From assembly GCF_937876455.1 (NCBI RefSeq), contig NZ_CALFIG010000009.1:1-10603 (forward strand): 10,603 nucleotides of DNA. The letters are read 5' to 3'. Shown here in pieces: positions 1 to 6,947 of the stretch; the first letter of the stretch is position 1; every line of letters begins with the position of its first letter. This stretch comes from an uncultured Flavobacterium sp. (GTDB lineage: Bacteria > Bacteroidota > Bacteroidia > Flavobacteriales > Flavobacteriaceae). Both the position numbers and the translations under genes were made by a program. Under the pieces are notes generated by a model that was not told where the DNA came from, searched no databases, and was given only the letters and a program-made list of their open reading frames with translations.

Positions 1-23
1 TTAAACACAACTTTATAGCTATT

Positions 24-31
24 TATATTTG
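24..31 (+). promoter_or_regulatory. Possible -7 promoter element before gcvP
   Basis: TATATTTG fits the Bacteroidota -7 consensus TAnnTTTG and ends three bases before the gcvP ATG. If it is used, transcription would begin at or very near the start codon and the mRNA would be leaderless or nearly so. No matching -33 TTG is visible, but only 23 bases lie to its left in the window, so the real promoter or a riboswitch leader may be outside. A chance match in AT-rich DNA is quite possible. Confidence 0.25.
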
Positions 32-34
32 ACA

Positions 35-2878
35 ATGAGAACAGATGCATTTGCTTTACGCCATTTAGGTCCTAGAGAAACAGACTTAAATTACATGTTA
101 AACACAATTGGTGTAGCTTCATTAGACCAATTAATTTTTGAGACCATCCCCACTGATATTCGTCTTAAAAAAGAATTAGAATTAGATACACCTATGACCG
201 AGTTTGAGTATTTGTCTCATATTCAAGAATTAGGTAAAAAAAATAAAGTTTTCAAATCATATATTGGTTTAGGGTATCATCCTGCTGCAATTCCAGCCGT
301 AATTCAAAGAAATATTTTTGAAAACCCAGGTTGGTACACCGCTTATACACCGTATCAAGCAGAAATCGCACAAGGGCGTTTGGAAGCTATTTTGAATTAT
401 CAAACTACCATTATTGAATTAACTGGAATGGAAATCGCTAATGCCTCATTGCTTGATGAAGGTACGGCAGCAGCAGAAGCGATGGCTTTATTATTTGATG
501 TACGTACTCGTGATCAAAAGAAAAATAACGTTAATAAATTTTTCGTTTCAGAAGAAATTTTACCGCAAACTTTATCTGTTTTACAAACACGTGCTACTCC
601 AAAAGGAATAGAATTAGTGGTTGGAAATCATGAAACATTTGATTTCTCTTCTGATTTTTTTGGAGCCATATTGCAATATCCAGGAAAATATGGTCAAATT
701 AATGACTATACCGATTTTATTGCCAAAGCACATACTAACGAAATAAAAGTTGCTGTAGCAGCAGATCTTTTATCGTTAGCCAAATTAACTCCTCCAGGAG
801 AAATGGGAGCTGATGTAGTGGTAGGAACTTCACAACGATTTGGTATTCCGATGGGTTATGGCGGACCACACGCGGCTTATTTTGCAACTAAAGAAGAACA
901 CAAACGTTCGATGCCAGGAAGAATCATTGGTGTAACCATTGATGCAAACGGAAACAGAGCTTTGCGAATGGCTTTGGGAACTCGTGAGCAACACATCAAA
1001 CGTGAAAAAGCAACTTCAAACATTTGTACTGCACAAGTATTACTAGCTGTTATGGCTGGAATGTACGCTGTGTATCATGGACCAAAAGGACTAAAATATA
1101 TTGCCAATAAAGTTCACGCATCAGCAGTGACTTTGGCGGAAGCCTTAAATCAATTAGGGGTTTACCAAACCAATACTGCTTTTTTCGATACCCTTTTAGT
1201 AAAAGCGGATGCTTCGAAAGTAAAAGCCGTAGCAGAGAAAAACGAAGTAAACTTCTTTTATGTAGATGGCGAAACCATTTCAATTTCGTTGAATGAAACC
1301 ACTTCATTAGCAGATTTAAATCAAATTGTCAGCATTTTTGCAGAAGCCTTAGGGAAGTCAAATGTAACAGTTGGTAAATTAGCTAATGAGTCAGCAATTC
1401 CTGCTAATTTGGTTAGAACTAGTTCTTTCTTGCAACACGACGTATTCAATAACCATCATTCTGAAAGTCAGTTGATGCGTTATATCAAAAAATTAGAGCG
1501 CAAAGACTTGTCTTTGAATCATTCGATGATTTCGTTAGGTTCTTGTACTATGAAATTAAACGCTGCGGCTGAAATGCTACCTTTATCGATGGCAAATTGG
1601 AACAGTATTCACCCATTTGCACCAATTGAACAAGCAGAAGGGTACCAAATCATGCTGAAAAAACTAGAACACCAATTGAATGTGGTAACTGGTTTTGCAG
1701 GCACAACTTTACAACCTAATTCAGGAGCGCAAGGCGAATACGCAGGTTTAATGACCATTAGAGCCTATCACTTGTCAAGAGGTGATGACCATAGAAATGT
1801 GTGTTTGATTCCTTCATCAGCTCACGGAACCAATCCGGCATCAGCCGCGATGGCAGGAATGGAAATTATTGTAACCAAAACAACTCCAGAGGGAAATATT
1901 GACGTAGAAGATTTACGCGCTAGAGCCATCGAGTTCAAAGACCGTTTGTCTTGCTTAATGGTAACTTATCCATCAACTCACGGTGTTTTTGAAAGTTCAA
2001 TCATTGAAATTACCAATCTAATCCACGAAAATGGCGGTTTAGTCTACATGGATGGCGCCAATATGAATGCGCAAGTAGGTTTAACCAATCCGGCGACCAT
2101 TGGCGCAGATGTATGTCACTTAAACTTACACAAAACCTTTGCTATTCCTCACGGTGGTGGCGGACCTGGTGTTGGGCCAATTTGTGTCAACGAAAAATTA
2201 GTGCCGTTTTTACCGACAAATCCAATTATACCAACCGGTGGAAACCAAGCTATTTCGGCTATTTCAGCAGCGCCTTATGGATCGGCTTTAGTGTGTTTAA
2301 TTTCGTATGGCTACATTTCGATGTTAGGTTCAGAAGGACTAACAAACGCTACCAAATATGCCATTTTGAATGCCAATTATATGAAAGCGCGTTTAGAACA
2401 CCACTATCCTGTTCTCTATTCTGGAGAAATGGGAAGAGCGGCTCACGAAATGATTTTAGATTGTCGTGCTTTCAAACAACAAGGTGTGGAAGTTACTGAT
2501 ATTGCCAAACGTTTAATGGATTTCGGTTTCCACGCTCCAACGGTTTCTTTCCCGGTAGCAGGAACATTGATGATTGAGCCAACAGAATCTGAAGATGTAG
2601 CTGAATTAGATCGTTTTTGCGATGCTATGATTGCTATTAGAAAAGAGATTGAAGCGGCTACAGCAGAAAACCACAATACAGTTTTGCACAACGCACCACA
2701 TACCCAAGCGATGCTTACGGCTGATGTTTGGGATTTTCCATACACCAGAGCAGAAGCAGCTTTCCCGCTGGAATACATTGCAGAAAATAAATTTTGGCCA
2801 AGTGTACGTCGTGTAGATGATGCCTATGGAGATCGAAATTTAGTTTGTTCTTGTGCGCCAATTGAAGCCTATATGTAA
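35..2878 (+). CDS. gcvP: Glycine dehydrogenase (decarboxylating), P-protein of the glycine cleavage system
   Basis: This is the PLP enzyme that decarboxylates glycine and passes the aminomethyl group to the lipoyl arm of GcvH, a cytosolic step supplying one-carbon units. The 947-residue product has the length of single-chain P-proteins, with N- and C-terminal halves fused, unlike the split GcvPA/GcvPB form. The family signatures are clear: ALRHLGPRE at the N-terminus, GLGYHPAAIP and NPGWYTAYTPYQ near residues 80-110, SLGSCTMKLN near 505, and the PLP site LNLHKTF with Schiff-base Lys700 followed by a glycine-rich HGGGGPGVGP run. It ends in CSCAPIEAYM. I start it at the ATG at 35 because homologues begin with M-[KR]-TDAFALRH; an in-frame TTG at 29 would add two residues. 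gcvT and gcvH are not adjacent. An intrinsic terminator follows, so it is probably monocistronic. Confidence 0.97.
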   Translation: MRTDAFALRHLGPRETDLNYMLNTIGVASLDQLIFETIPTDIRLKKELELDTPMTEFEYLSHIQELGKKNKVFKSYIGLGYHPAAIPAVIQRNIFENPGWYTAYTPYQAEIAQGRLEAILNYQTTIIELTGMEIANASLLDEGTAAAEAMALLFDVRTRDQKKNNVNKFFVSEEILPQTLSVLQTRATPKGIELVVGNHETFDFSSDFFGAILQYPGKYGQINDYTDFIAKAHTNEIKVAVAADLLSLAKLTPPGEMGADVVVGTSQRFGIPMGYGGPHAAYFATKEEHKRSMPGRIIGVTIDANGNRALRMALGTREQHIKREKATSNICTAQVLLAVMAGMYAVYHGPKGLKYIANKVHASAVTLAEALNQLGVYQTNTAFFDTLLVKADASKVKAVAEKNEVNFFYVDGETISISLNETTSLADLNQIVSIFAEALGKSNVTVGKLANESAIPANLVRTSSFLQHDVFNNHHSESQLMRYIKKLERKDLSLNHSMISLGSCTMKLNAAAEMLPLSMANWNSIHPFAPIEQAEGYQIMLKKLEHQLNVVTGFAGTTLQPNSGAQGEYAGLMTIRAYHLSRGDDHRNVCLIPSSAHGTNPASAAMAGMEIIVTKTTPEGNIDVEDLRARAIEFKDRLSCLMVTYPSTHGVFESSIIEITNLIHENGGLVYMDGANMNAQVGLTNPATIGADVCHLNLHKTFAIPHGGGGPGVGPICVNEKLVPFLPTNPIIPTGGNQAISAISAAPYGSALVCLISYGYISMLGSEGLTNATKYAILNANYMKARLEHHYPVLYSGEMGRAAHEMILDCRAFKQQGVEVTDIAKRLMDFGFHAPTVSFPVAGTLMIEPTESEDVAELDRFCDAMIAIRKEIEAATAENHNTVLHNAPHTQAMLTADVWDFPYTRAEAAFPLEYIAENKFWPSVRRVDDAYGDRNLVCSCAPIEAYM

Positions 2879-2902
2879 GCTTTTGTTTAAAGTTTCAGGT
2901 TT

Positions 2903-2940
2903 AAAAGTTCAAGGTTTATATTAAATCTTGAACTTTTTTT
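2903..2940 (+). terminator. Intrinsic terminator after gcvP
   Basis: An 11-bp perfect inverted repeat (AAAAGTTCAAG at 2903-2913, CTTGAACTTTT at 2927-2937) encloses a 13-base loop and runs into an uninterrupted T tract to 2940. It lies 25 bases after the gcvP stop. The stem is AT-rich but perfect. The arms also fit the 7-bp-periodic repeat material filling this gap, so the terminator may be built from repeat DNA. Confidence 0.75.
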
Positions 2941-2947
2941 ACAACTT

Positions 2948-2988
2948 AAAACTTGACTCGAGATGAAGTCGAACAGAGCGAAGCTAAA
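2948..2988. repeat. Dispersed intergenic repeat block, copy 1
   Basis: This 41-bp block, beginning AAACTTGACTC and ending GCTAAAC, aligns without gaps to 4650-4690 in another intergenic gap at about 30 of 41 identical bases. In both gaps it sits just right of an inverted TTTCAGG/CTTGAA-type repeat and just left of a gene start. The internal word GTCGAACAGAGCGAAGC resembles short repeats I associate with Bacteroidota intergenic DNA; that is recollection, not a search result. Confidence 0.5.
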
Positions 2989-3012
2989 CCTTAAACTCCA
3001 TTTTTTTTCAAA

Positions 3013-3384
3013 ATGAAAGATATAGAAACGCGAGAAGATATACTCTTAATCATGAGAAATTTTTATGATCGATTATTAAAAGATCAGTCCATCAATTTCT
3101 TTTTCACTCACGCTACAGAAGTAGAGCAACATTTAGAAAAACACTTTGAAATATTAGCTAATTTTTGGGAACAAGGTTTGTTTTTAAAAGGTGGATATAG
3201 CAATAATATGTTTCAAATTCATAAAAACATTCACGACAAACATCCTTTTGTACAAGAACATTATGAAATTTGGCTTGATTATTTTTATAGTTCAATAGAT
3301 GAAAATTTTGAAGGAAAAAATGCAGATATGATGAAAACTATGGCACTAAACATGGCTACGGTGATGAAAATTAAATTCTCATAA
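3013..3384 (+). CDS. Group III truncated haemoglobin
   Basis: A 123-residue haem protein of the 2-on-2 globin fold, group III (trHbIII, as in Campylobacter Ctb). By hand alignment with Ctb, FY at 17-18 places Tyr18 at B10, His44 in LEKHFEILANFW is distal E7, His70 in MFQIHKNIH is the proximal F8 haem ligand, and Trp87 in HYEIWLDYF is G8. This Tyr/His/Trp distal set is typical of group III proteins, which bind O2 and NO tightly. Their role is poorly settled; nitrosative stress or a dioxygenase-like function has been suggested. It has no signal peptide, so it is cytosolic. The ATG at 3013 follows a T-rich stretch without Shine-Dalgarno and is the only sensible start. It is separated from gcvP by a terminator, so no functional link to gcvP is implied. 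Confidence 0.9.
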   Translation: MKDIETREDILLIMRNFYDRLLKDQSINFFFTHATEVEQHLEKHFEILANFWEQGLFLKGGYSNNMFQIHKNIHDKHPFVQEHYEIWLDYFYSSIDENFEGKNADMMKTMALNMATVMKIKFS

Positions 3385-3409
3385 AACGTAACATCAAATT
3401 TAATTTTTT
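3367..3409 (+). terminator. Weak candidate terminator overlapping the end of the globin gene
   Basis: An 11-bp perfect inverted repeat of A and T only (3367-3377 with 3397-3407) encloses a 19-base loop holding the globin stop codon and ends in six T residues at 3404-3409. A stem with no G-C pair is thermodynamically weak, so termination here is uncertain; chance pairing in AT-rich DNA is the alternative. Confidence 0.3.
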
Positions 3410-3437
3410 ATATTTAATAAGCCTTTTTTTACGATAT

Positions 3438-3499
3438 TAATAATTATTAGTTATAAATATCATTTTTTAGTAATTTGTAATGATAAATTAGTAATTTCG
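3438..3499 (+). promoter_or_regulatory. Upstream region of the FabH-like gene: palindrome, direct repeats, weak -7 element
   Basis: Three things lie here: a 12-bp perfect AT-only palindrome TAATAATTATTA (3438-3449), a 10-bp direct repeat TTAGTAATTT at 3467-3476 and 3488-3497 (21 bp apart, two helical turns), and TAATTTCG at 3492-3499, one mismatch from TAnnTTTG and 19 bases before the ATG. TTTG at 3474-3477 could be a -33 box, but the 14-bp spacer is shorter than usual. The set could be a promoter with a tandem operator; the evidence is modest. Confidence 0.3.
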
Positions 3500-3518
3500 T
3501 TACTCAAAATTATCCATT

Positions 3519-4577
3519 ATGAACATAAAAATAACTGGTTCAGGTTCTTATATCCCAACAAAAGTTGTAACGAATGTAGACTTTGCTAAGCATCATTTTT
3601 TAAATGAAGATGGTTCTGACTTTCCTTATCCAAATGATATAGTGGCGGAAAAATTCTTAGAAATTACAGGCATTCAAGAAAGACGTTATGTAACAGAAGA
3701 TTTAACTACTTCTGACATTGCTACTTTTGCCGCGGAAAAAGCGATACAAGATGCTCAAATAGACCCTGAAACACTAGATTATATAATATTGGCTCATAAT
3801 TTTGGAAACGTAAAACATGGTGCTATTCAATCGGATATATTACCCAGTTTAGCTTCTCGTGTAAAACAAAAATTAAAAATTAAGAACCCTAGTTGTGTTG
3901 CTTATGATGTCCTTTTTGGTTGTCCAGGCTGGGTTGAAGGAGTTATACAAGCGCAAGCATTTATTAAAGCTGGAATGGCAAAAAAATGTTTAGTCATTGG
4001 CGCCGAAACCTTATCTAGAGTCGTAGACATACACGATAGAGATTCTATGATTTATTCTGATGGCGCAGGCGCAACGATTATAGAAGCAACAGAAGAAGTT
4101 GGAGGTATATTATCACATGAAAGTGCTACCTATGCATATAACGAAGCGGATTACTTATTTTTTGGAAATTCTTACAACACAAGCCATGACCCAGATGTAC
4201 GTTATATCAAAATGTTTGGAAGAAAAATTTATGAATTTGCATTAAGTAATGTTCCAAAAGCGATGGCTTCCTGTTTAGAAAAAAGTGGTATTTCAATCCA
4301 TAATGTGAAAAAAGTTTTAATACATCAAGCGAATGAAAAAATGGATGAAGCTATTATTCAACGCTTTTTCAGACTTTACAAACAAACCCCTCCTGAAGGT
4401 GTAATGCCTATGAGTATTCATAAACTAGGAAATTCAAGTGTTGCCACTGTTCCAACACTTTATGATTTATTGATAAAAGGTAAAATTGAAAATCAAGAAC
4501 TTCAAAAAGGCGATGTGATTTTATTTGCTTCTGTGGGAGCTGGTATGAACATTAATGCTTTTGTATATCAAATGTAA
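3519..4577 (+). CDS. FabH-like 3-oxoacyl-ACP synthase III family protein (paralogue outside the fatty-acid operon)
   Basis: A 352-residue thiolase-fold condensing enzyme of the ketoacyl-ACP synthase III family. The Cys-His-Asn triad is complete: Cys135 in DVLFGCPGW, His269 in LIHQAN and Asn305 in LGNSSVATVP, with GAETLSR and YSDGAGA before them and SVGAGMN near the C-terminus. It is about 35 residues longer than canonical FabH (around 317), with extra sequence near residues 25-42 and 95-125. The Cys context GCPGW differs from the ACAGF type of housekeeping FabH. No fab, acc or plsX gene is adjacent, so a role in initiating ordinary fatty-acid synthesis is unlikely. Instead it precedes a methyltransferase and a glycosyltransferase. 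Such enzymes can condense acyl-CoA/ACP with malonyl-ACP, join two acyl chains, or transfer acyl groups; the substrate cannot be read from sequence. Confidence 0.88.
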   Translation: MNIKITGSGSYIPTKVVTNVDFAKHHFLNEDGSDFPYPNDIVAEKFLEITGIQERRYVTEDLTTSDIATFAAEKAIQDAQIDPETLDYIILAHNFGNVKHGAIQSDILPSLASRVKQKLKIKNPSCVAYDVLFGCPGWVEGVIQAQAFIKAGMAKKCLVIGAETLSRVVDIHDRDSMIYSDGAGATIIEATEEVGGILSHESATYAYNEADYLFFGNSYNTSHDPDVRYIKMFGRKIYEFALSNVPKAMASCLEKSGISIHNVKKVLIHQANEKMDEAIIQRFFRLYKQTPPEGVMPMSIHKLGNSSVATVPTLYDLLIKGKIENQELQKGDVILFASVGAGMNINAFVYQM

Positions 4578-4585
4578 CTTTTTTA

Positions 4586-4653
4586 TTTCAGGTTTCAGGT
4601 TTCAGGCTTATTTACTATTTTTACACTTTTGTTTTAATCTTGAAACCTGAAAC
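4586..4653. repeat. TTTCAGG heptamer array with distal inverted copy
   Basis: Three exact copies of TTTCAGG (4586-4606) are followed 36 bases later by their inverse complement. GTTTCAGGTTTCA at 4592-4604 pairs perfectly with TGAAACCTGAAAC at 4641-4653, a 13-bp stem. There is no T run after either side, so it is not a standard terminator. The same arrangement, with diverged words, occurs at 2891-2953. Confidence 0.7.
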
Positions 4654-4690
4654 TTAACTCAAGGCAATGCCAAACTGAGCAAAGTTAAAC
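4650..4690. repeat. Dispersed intergenic repeat block, copy 2
   Basis: Gap-free partner of the 41-bp block at 2948-2988, about 73% identical by hand count. It begins AAACTTAACTC and ends AGTTAAAC, 10 bp before the methyltransferase start. Its occurrence with the neighbouring inverted TTTCAGG array in both gaps indicates a composite element of about 100 bp. Confidence 0.5.
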
Positions 4691-4700
4691 AAACTTTATC

Positions 4701-5222
4701 ATGTACGAAAAAACATATCCTAGTAAACGTTTTAATATAACGTTAGATTTTCTTAAAAAACATATTTCTACTAATGAAACCATTTTTGATTTAGGTGTGC
4801 CAAATCCTTTTTCTAAAATTATGGAAGCAAATGGTTATAAAGTAATTAATACCAAAGGAGAAGATTTAGACACAAATCACAGTGCCTTAGATCAAGAAGA
4901 ATATTCGGTTTTTACAGCTTTTGAAATTTTTGAACATTTACTCAATCCTTTAACTGTATTACAACATGTTAAAGCAGATAAAATTTTAATTTCAATACCC
5001 TTACGCTTATGGTTTTCTCCTGCATACCGAAGTAAAACAGATATGTGGGACAGACATTATCATGAATTTGAAGATTGGCAATTAGACTGGTTATTAGAAA
5101 AAGCGGGATATTCAATTGTAGATAAAGTAAAATTTACACATCCTGTAAAAAAAATAGGATTTAGGCCTTTTTTAAGATGGTTTACACCAAGATATTATTT
5201 GGTTTATGCTGAAAGAAAGTGA
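4701..5222 (+). CDS. Small class I SAM-dependent methyltransferase family protein
   Basis: The 173-residue product has a reduced Rossmann methyltransferase pattern. IFDLG at 28-32 sits at motif I, an acidic EDLD at 54-57 fits the ribose-binding position, FEIFEHLLNP at 74-83 matches the motif of Methyltransf_11/23 families, and ILISIPL at 95-101 is the next core strand. The segment HYHEFEDWQLDWLLEKAGY at 119-137 is the usual late helix of such enzymes. Motif I is degenerate: DLGVPNP lacks the glycines of DxGxGxG, so SAM binding may be altered. No membrane helix is seen; the C-terminus is basic and aromatic. The 29-bp gap to the downstream glycosyltransferase suggests co-transcription. The substrate is unknown; a lipid or glycan intermediate is a guess from context. 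Confidence 0.75.
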   Translation: MYEKTYPSKRFNITLDFLKKHISTNETIFDLGVPNPFSKIMEANGYKVINTKGEDLDTNHSALDQEEYSVFTAFEIFEHLLNPLTVLQHVKADKILISIPLRLWFSPAYRSKTDMWDRHYHEFEDWQLDWLLEKAGYSIVDKVKFTHPVKKIGFRPFLRWFTPRYYLVYAERK

Positions 5223-5248
5223 ATAATAATTAGTGAATAGTAATTAGT
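5221..5248. repeat. Tandem duplication of a 14-bp (2 x 7) unit
   Basis: GAATAATAATTAGT (5221-5234) is repeated directly as GAATAGTAATTAGT (5235-5248) with one mismatch. Each unit splits into two heptamers, so this is a 4-heptamer array. It fills the whole gap between the methyltransferase stop, whose last two bases it includes, and the glycosyltransferase start. Confidence 0.75.
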
Positions 5249-5251
5249 CAA

Positions 5252-6100
5252 ATGCGATACTACATAATCATACCAACTTACAACGAGGAAAAATTCATTT
5301 CAGTAACACTTCAATCATTAGTTGAGCAAACTGTATTACCTTCAAAACTAATTGTAGTAAATGACAACTCTACAGATAAAACGGCTGAAATTATTTCAGA
5401 ATTTGCGTCTAACTATCCTTTTATTTCTTTAGTCAATAAAAAATCAGATGCCATCCATATGCCTGGCAGCAAAGTAATTCAAGCGTTTCAAGAAGGAGAA
5501 AAGCACATTGATGAGGCTTACGATATTATCGTTAAAATTGATGCCGATTTAATTTTTCCTGCAAATTATTTTGAAACCATCATCAATCAGTTCCAATCCG
5601 ATGAGAAAATTGGAATGGTAGGTGGATTTTGTTATATTGAAAAAAATGGAGAATGGATACTAGAAAATCTTACAGACAAAGACCATATTAGAGGTGCTTT
5701 AAAAGCATATCGAAAAGAAACTTACAAACAAATTGGCGGTCTTAAAGCACAAATGGGATGGGACACTGTTGACGAATTGTTATGTAAATTTTATAATTGG
5801 AAAGTAATTACAGATGAAAGTTTACATGTAAAACATCTTAAGCCCACTGGTGCAAGTTACAACAAAGCAGCTAGATACAAACAAGGAGAAGCTTTTTATA
5901 CTTTGGGTTATGGTTTATTCATCACGGCTATAGCTTCTTTAAAATTAGCCATGAGAAAAGGAAAACCTCTATTATATTTGGACTATCTCAAAGGCTTTTG
6001 GAAAGCTAAACGTGAAAATAAAAATATGTTGGTTACTCCAGCGCAAGCAAAATTTGTTAGAAAATACCGTTGGAAAAAAATGAAAGAAAAACTGTTTTAA
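5252..6100 (+). CDS. Family 2 (GT-A) glycosyltransferase
   Basis: A 282-residue inverting glycosyltransferase of the GT2 family, which transfers a sugar from a nucleotide-sugar donor. The GT-A nucleotide-binding fold is evident: IIIPTYNEE at 5-13, VVNDNSTDKT at 35-44, and the metal-binding DxD as DAD at 97-99 in VKIDADLIFP. GWDTVDE at 169-175 occupies the acceptor/catalytic-base region. A hydrophobic stretch near 216-233 may dip into the membrane, and the C-terminus is strongly basic (RENK, KYRWKKMKEK), fitting peripheral attachment to the inner membrane. No full transmembrane helix pair is present. Sugar and acceptor cannot be predicted. The ATG at 5252 follows the 14-bp duplication and gives the correct N-terminal strand. 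Confidence 0.9.
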   Translation: MRYYIIIPTYNEEKFISVTLQSLVEQTVLPSKLIVVNDNSTDKTAEIISEFASNYPFISLVNKKSDAIHMPGSKVIQAFQEGEKHIDEAYDIIVKIDADLIFPANYFETIINQFQSDEKIGMVGGFCYIEKNGEWILENLTDKDHIRGALKAYRKETYKQIGGLKAQMGWDTVDELLCKFYNWKVITDESLHVKHLKPTGASYNKAARYKQGEAFYTLGYGLFITAIASLKLAMRKGKPLLYLDYLKGFWKAKRENKNMLVTPAQAKFVRKYRWKKMKEKLF

Positions 6101-6176
6101 TACAAATTTCATTACTATCTCTTCAAATCAACTAAATTTTCAATTTTTCAACTAATCAATTGCCATAATTATTTAC

Positions 6177-6184
6177 TATTTTTG
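6177..6184 (+). promoter_or_regulatory. Candidate -7 element of the mlaEF operon
   Basis: TATTTTTG matches TAnnTTTG exactly and ends 16 bases before the mlaE ATG. A TTG at 6160-6162 could be the -33 box, but the 14-bp spacer is shorter than the 17-23 bp expected. With the 100-bp gap after the glycosyltransferase this suggests that mlaEF can be transcribed independently. Confidence 0.45.
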
Positions 6185-6200
6185 AACTTATTTTATACGT

Positions 6201-6947
6201 ATGATGCTGATTAGATATTTATCGCAAATTGGACGTTACTTCATTATGCTAAAAGATCTGTTAAACAGACCTGTTAAATGGAGCGTGATGAAACAACTTA
6301 TCTTAAAAGAAATTGACGACTTAATTATTGATTCTTTAGGTATTGTTTGCTTTATTTCATTCTTTGTAGGTGGAGTTGTAGCTATACAAACAGCCTTAAA
6401 CTTAACTAATCCGCTTATACCCAGATACTTGATTGGATTTGCTACCCGACAATCTGTAATTTTAGAATTTGCACCCACTTTTATTTCAATAATTATGGCG
6501 GGAAAAATGGGATCTTTTATTACGTCAAGTATTGGAACGATGCGAGTTACCGAGCAAATTGACGCATTAGAAGTAATGGGAGTAAATTCATTAAATTATT
6601 TAGTTTTTCCTAAAATGATTGCCTTACTATTGTATCCTTTTATTATTGGTATTGCCATGTTTTTAGGGGTTTATGGAGGATATTTAGCAGGAGTGTTTGG
6701 AGGGTTTGCGTCTTCTAGCGAATTTATCAATGGGCTTCAAGTCGAATTTATACCTTTTCACATTACTTATGCATTTATAAAAACCTTAGTTTTTGCCTTT
6801 ATTTTAGCCACAATTCCTTCGTTTCATGGCTATTATATGAAAGGCGGTGCATTAGAAGTAGGAAAAGCAAGTACGGTATCTTTTGTTTGGACTTCGGTTG
6901 TAATTATTTTAATGAATTATATTTTGACGCAAATACTACTAAGCTAA
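6201..6947 (+). CDS. mlaE: MlaE-family ABC transporter permease (phospholipid/lipid transport)
   Basis: A 248-residue inner-membrane permease of the MlaE/YrbE family, which moves lipids between the inner membrane and a periplasmic MCE partner. The diagnostic segment GTMRVTEQIDALEVMG lies at 112-127, preceded by LEFAPTFISIIMAGKMGS at 88-105. Hydrophobic stretches near 43-66, 86-108, 139-168, 187-206 and 224-247 fit the family's membrane topology, and an amphipathic N-terminal helix (1-35) is present. Two ATGs lie in tandem (6201 and 6204); the choice changes one residue. Its TAA shares its last A with the ATG of mlaF (TAATG), pointing to translational coupling. No MCE protein (MlaD) or STAS partner (MlaB) is adjacent. 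Confidence 0.94.
   Translation: MMLIRYLSQIGRYFIMLKDLLNRPVKWSVMKQLILKEIDDLIIDSLGIVCFISFFVGGVVAIQTALNLTNPLIPRYLIGFATRQSVILEFAPTFISIIMAGKMGSFITSSIGTMRVTEQIDALEVMGVNSLNYLVFPKMIALLLYPFIIGIAMFLGVYGGYLAGVFGGFASSSEFINGLQVEFIPFHITYAFIKTLVFAFILATIPSFHGYYMKGGALEVGKASTVSFVWTSVVIILMNYILTQILLS

Noticed and set aside
29..34. TTG as an alternative gcvP start
   Set aside because: It adds only two residues, overlaps the promoter-like motif, and the ATG at 35 matches the usual P-protein N-terminus.
1050..1307. Minus-strand open frame within gcvP
   Set aside because: Low-complexity Leu/Lys/Arg-rich product, no family resemblance, lies fully inside a strongly conserved gene.
2113..2816. Several overlapping open frames on both strands at the 3' end of gcvP
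   Set aside because: They are frame shadows of conserved gcvP sequence; products have no recognisable domain and unlikely composition.
4592..4653. 13-bp inverted repeat as a terminator of the FabH-like gene
   Set aside because: No T tract follows the stem in either direction and the loop is 36 bases; better explained as repeat DNA.
6125..6163. TCAA-containing repeats before mlaE as a further heptamer array
   Set aside because: TCAA recurs at 8-bp steps for only three copies and breaks elsewhere; it does not fit the 7-bp register.
6236..6478. Minus-strand open frame across mlaE
   Set aside because: Antisense to the conserved permease and without any family features.
6887..6946. Extended N-terminus for MlaF from an ATG inside mlaE
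   Set aside because: The added residues do not resemble the ABC ATPase N-terminus; the TAATG overlap start gives the standard beginning.
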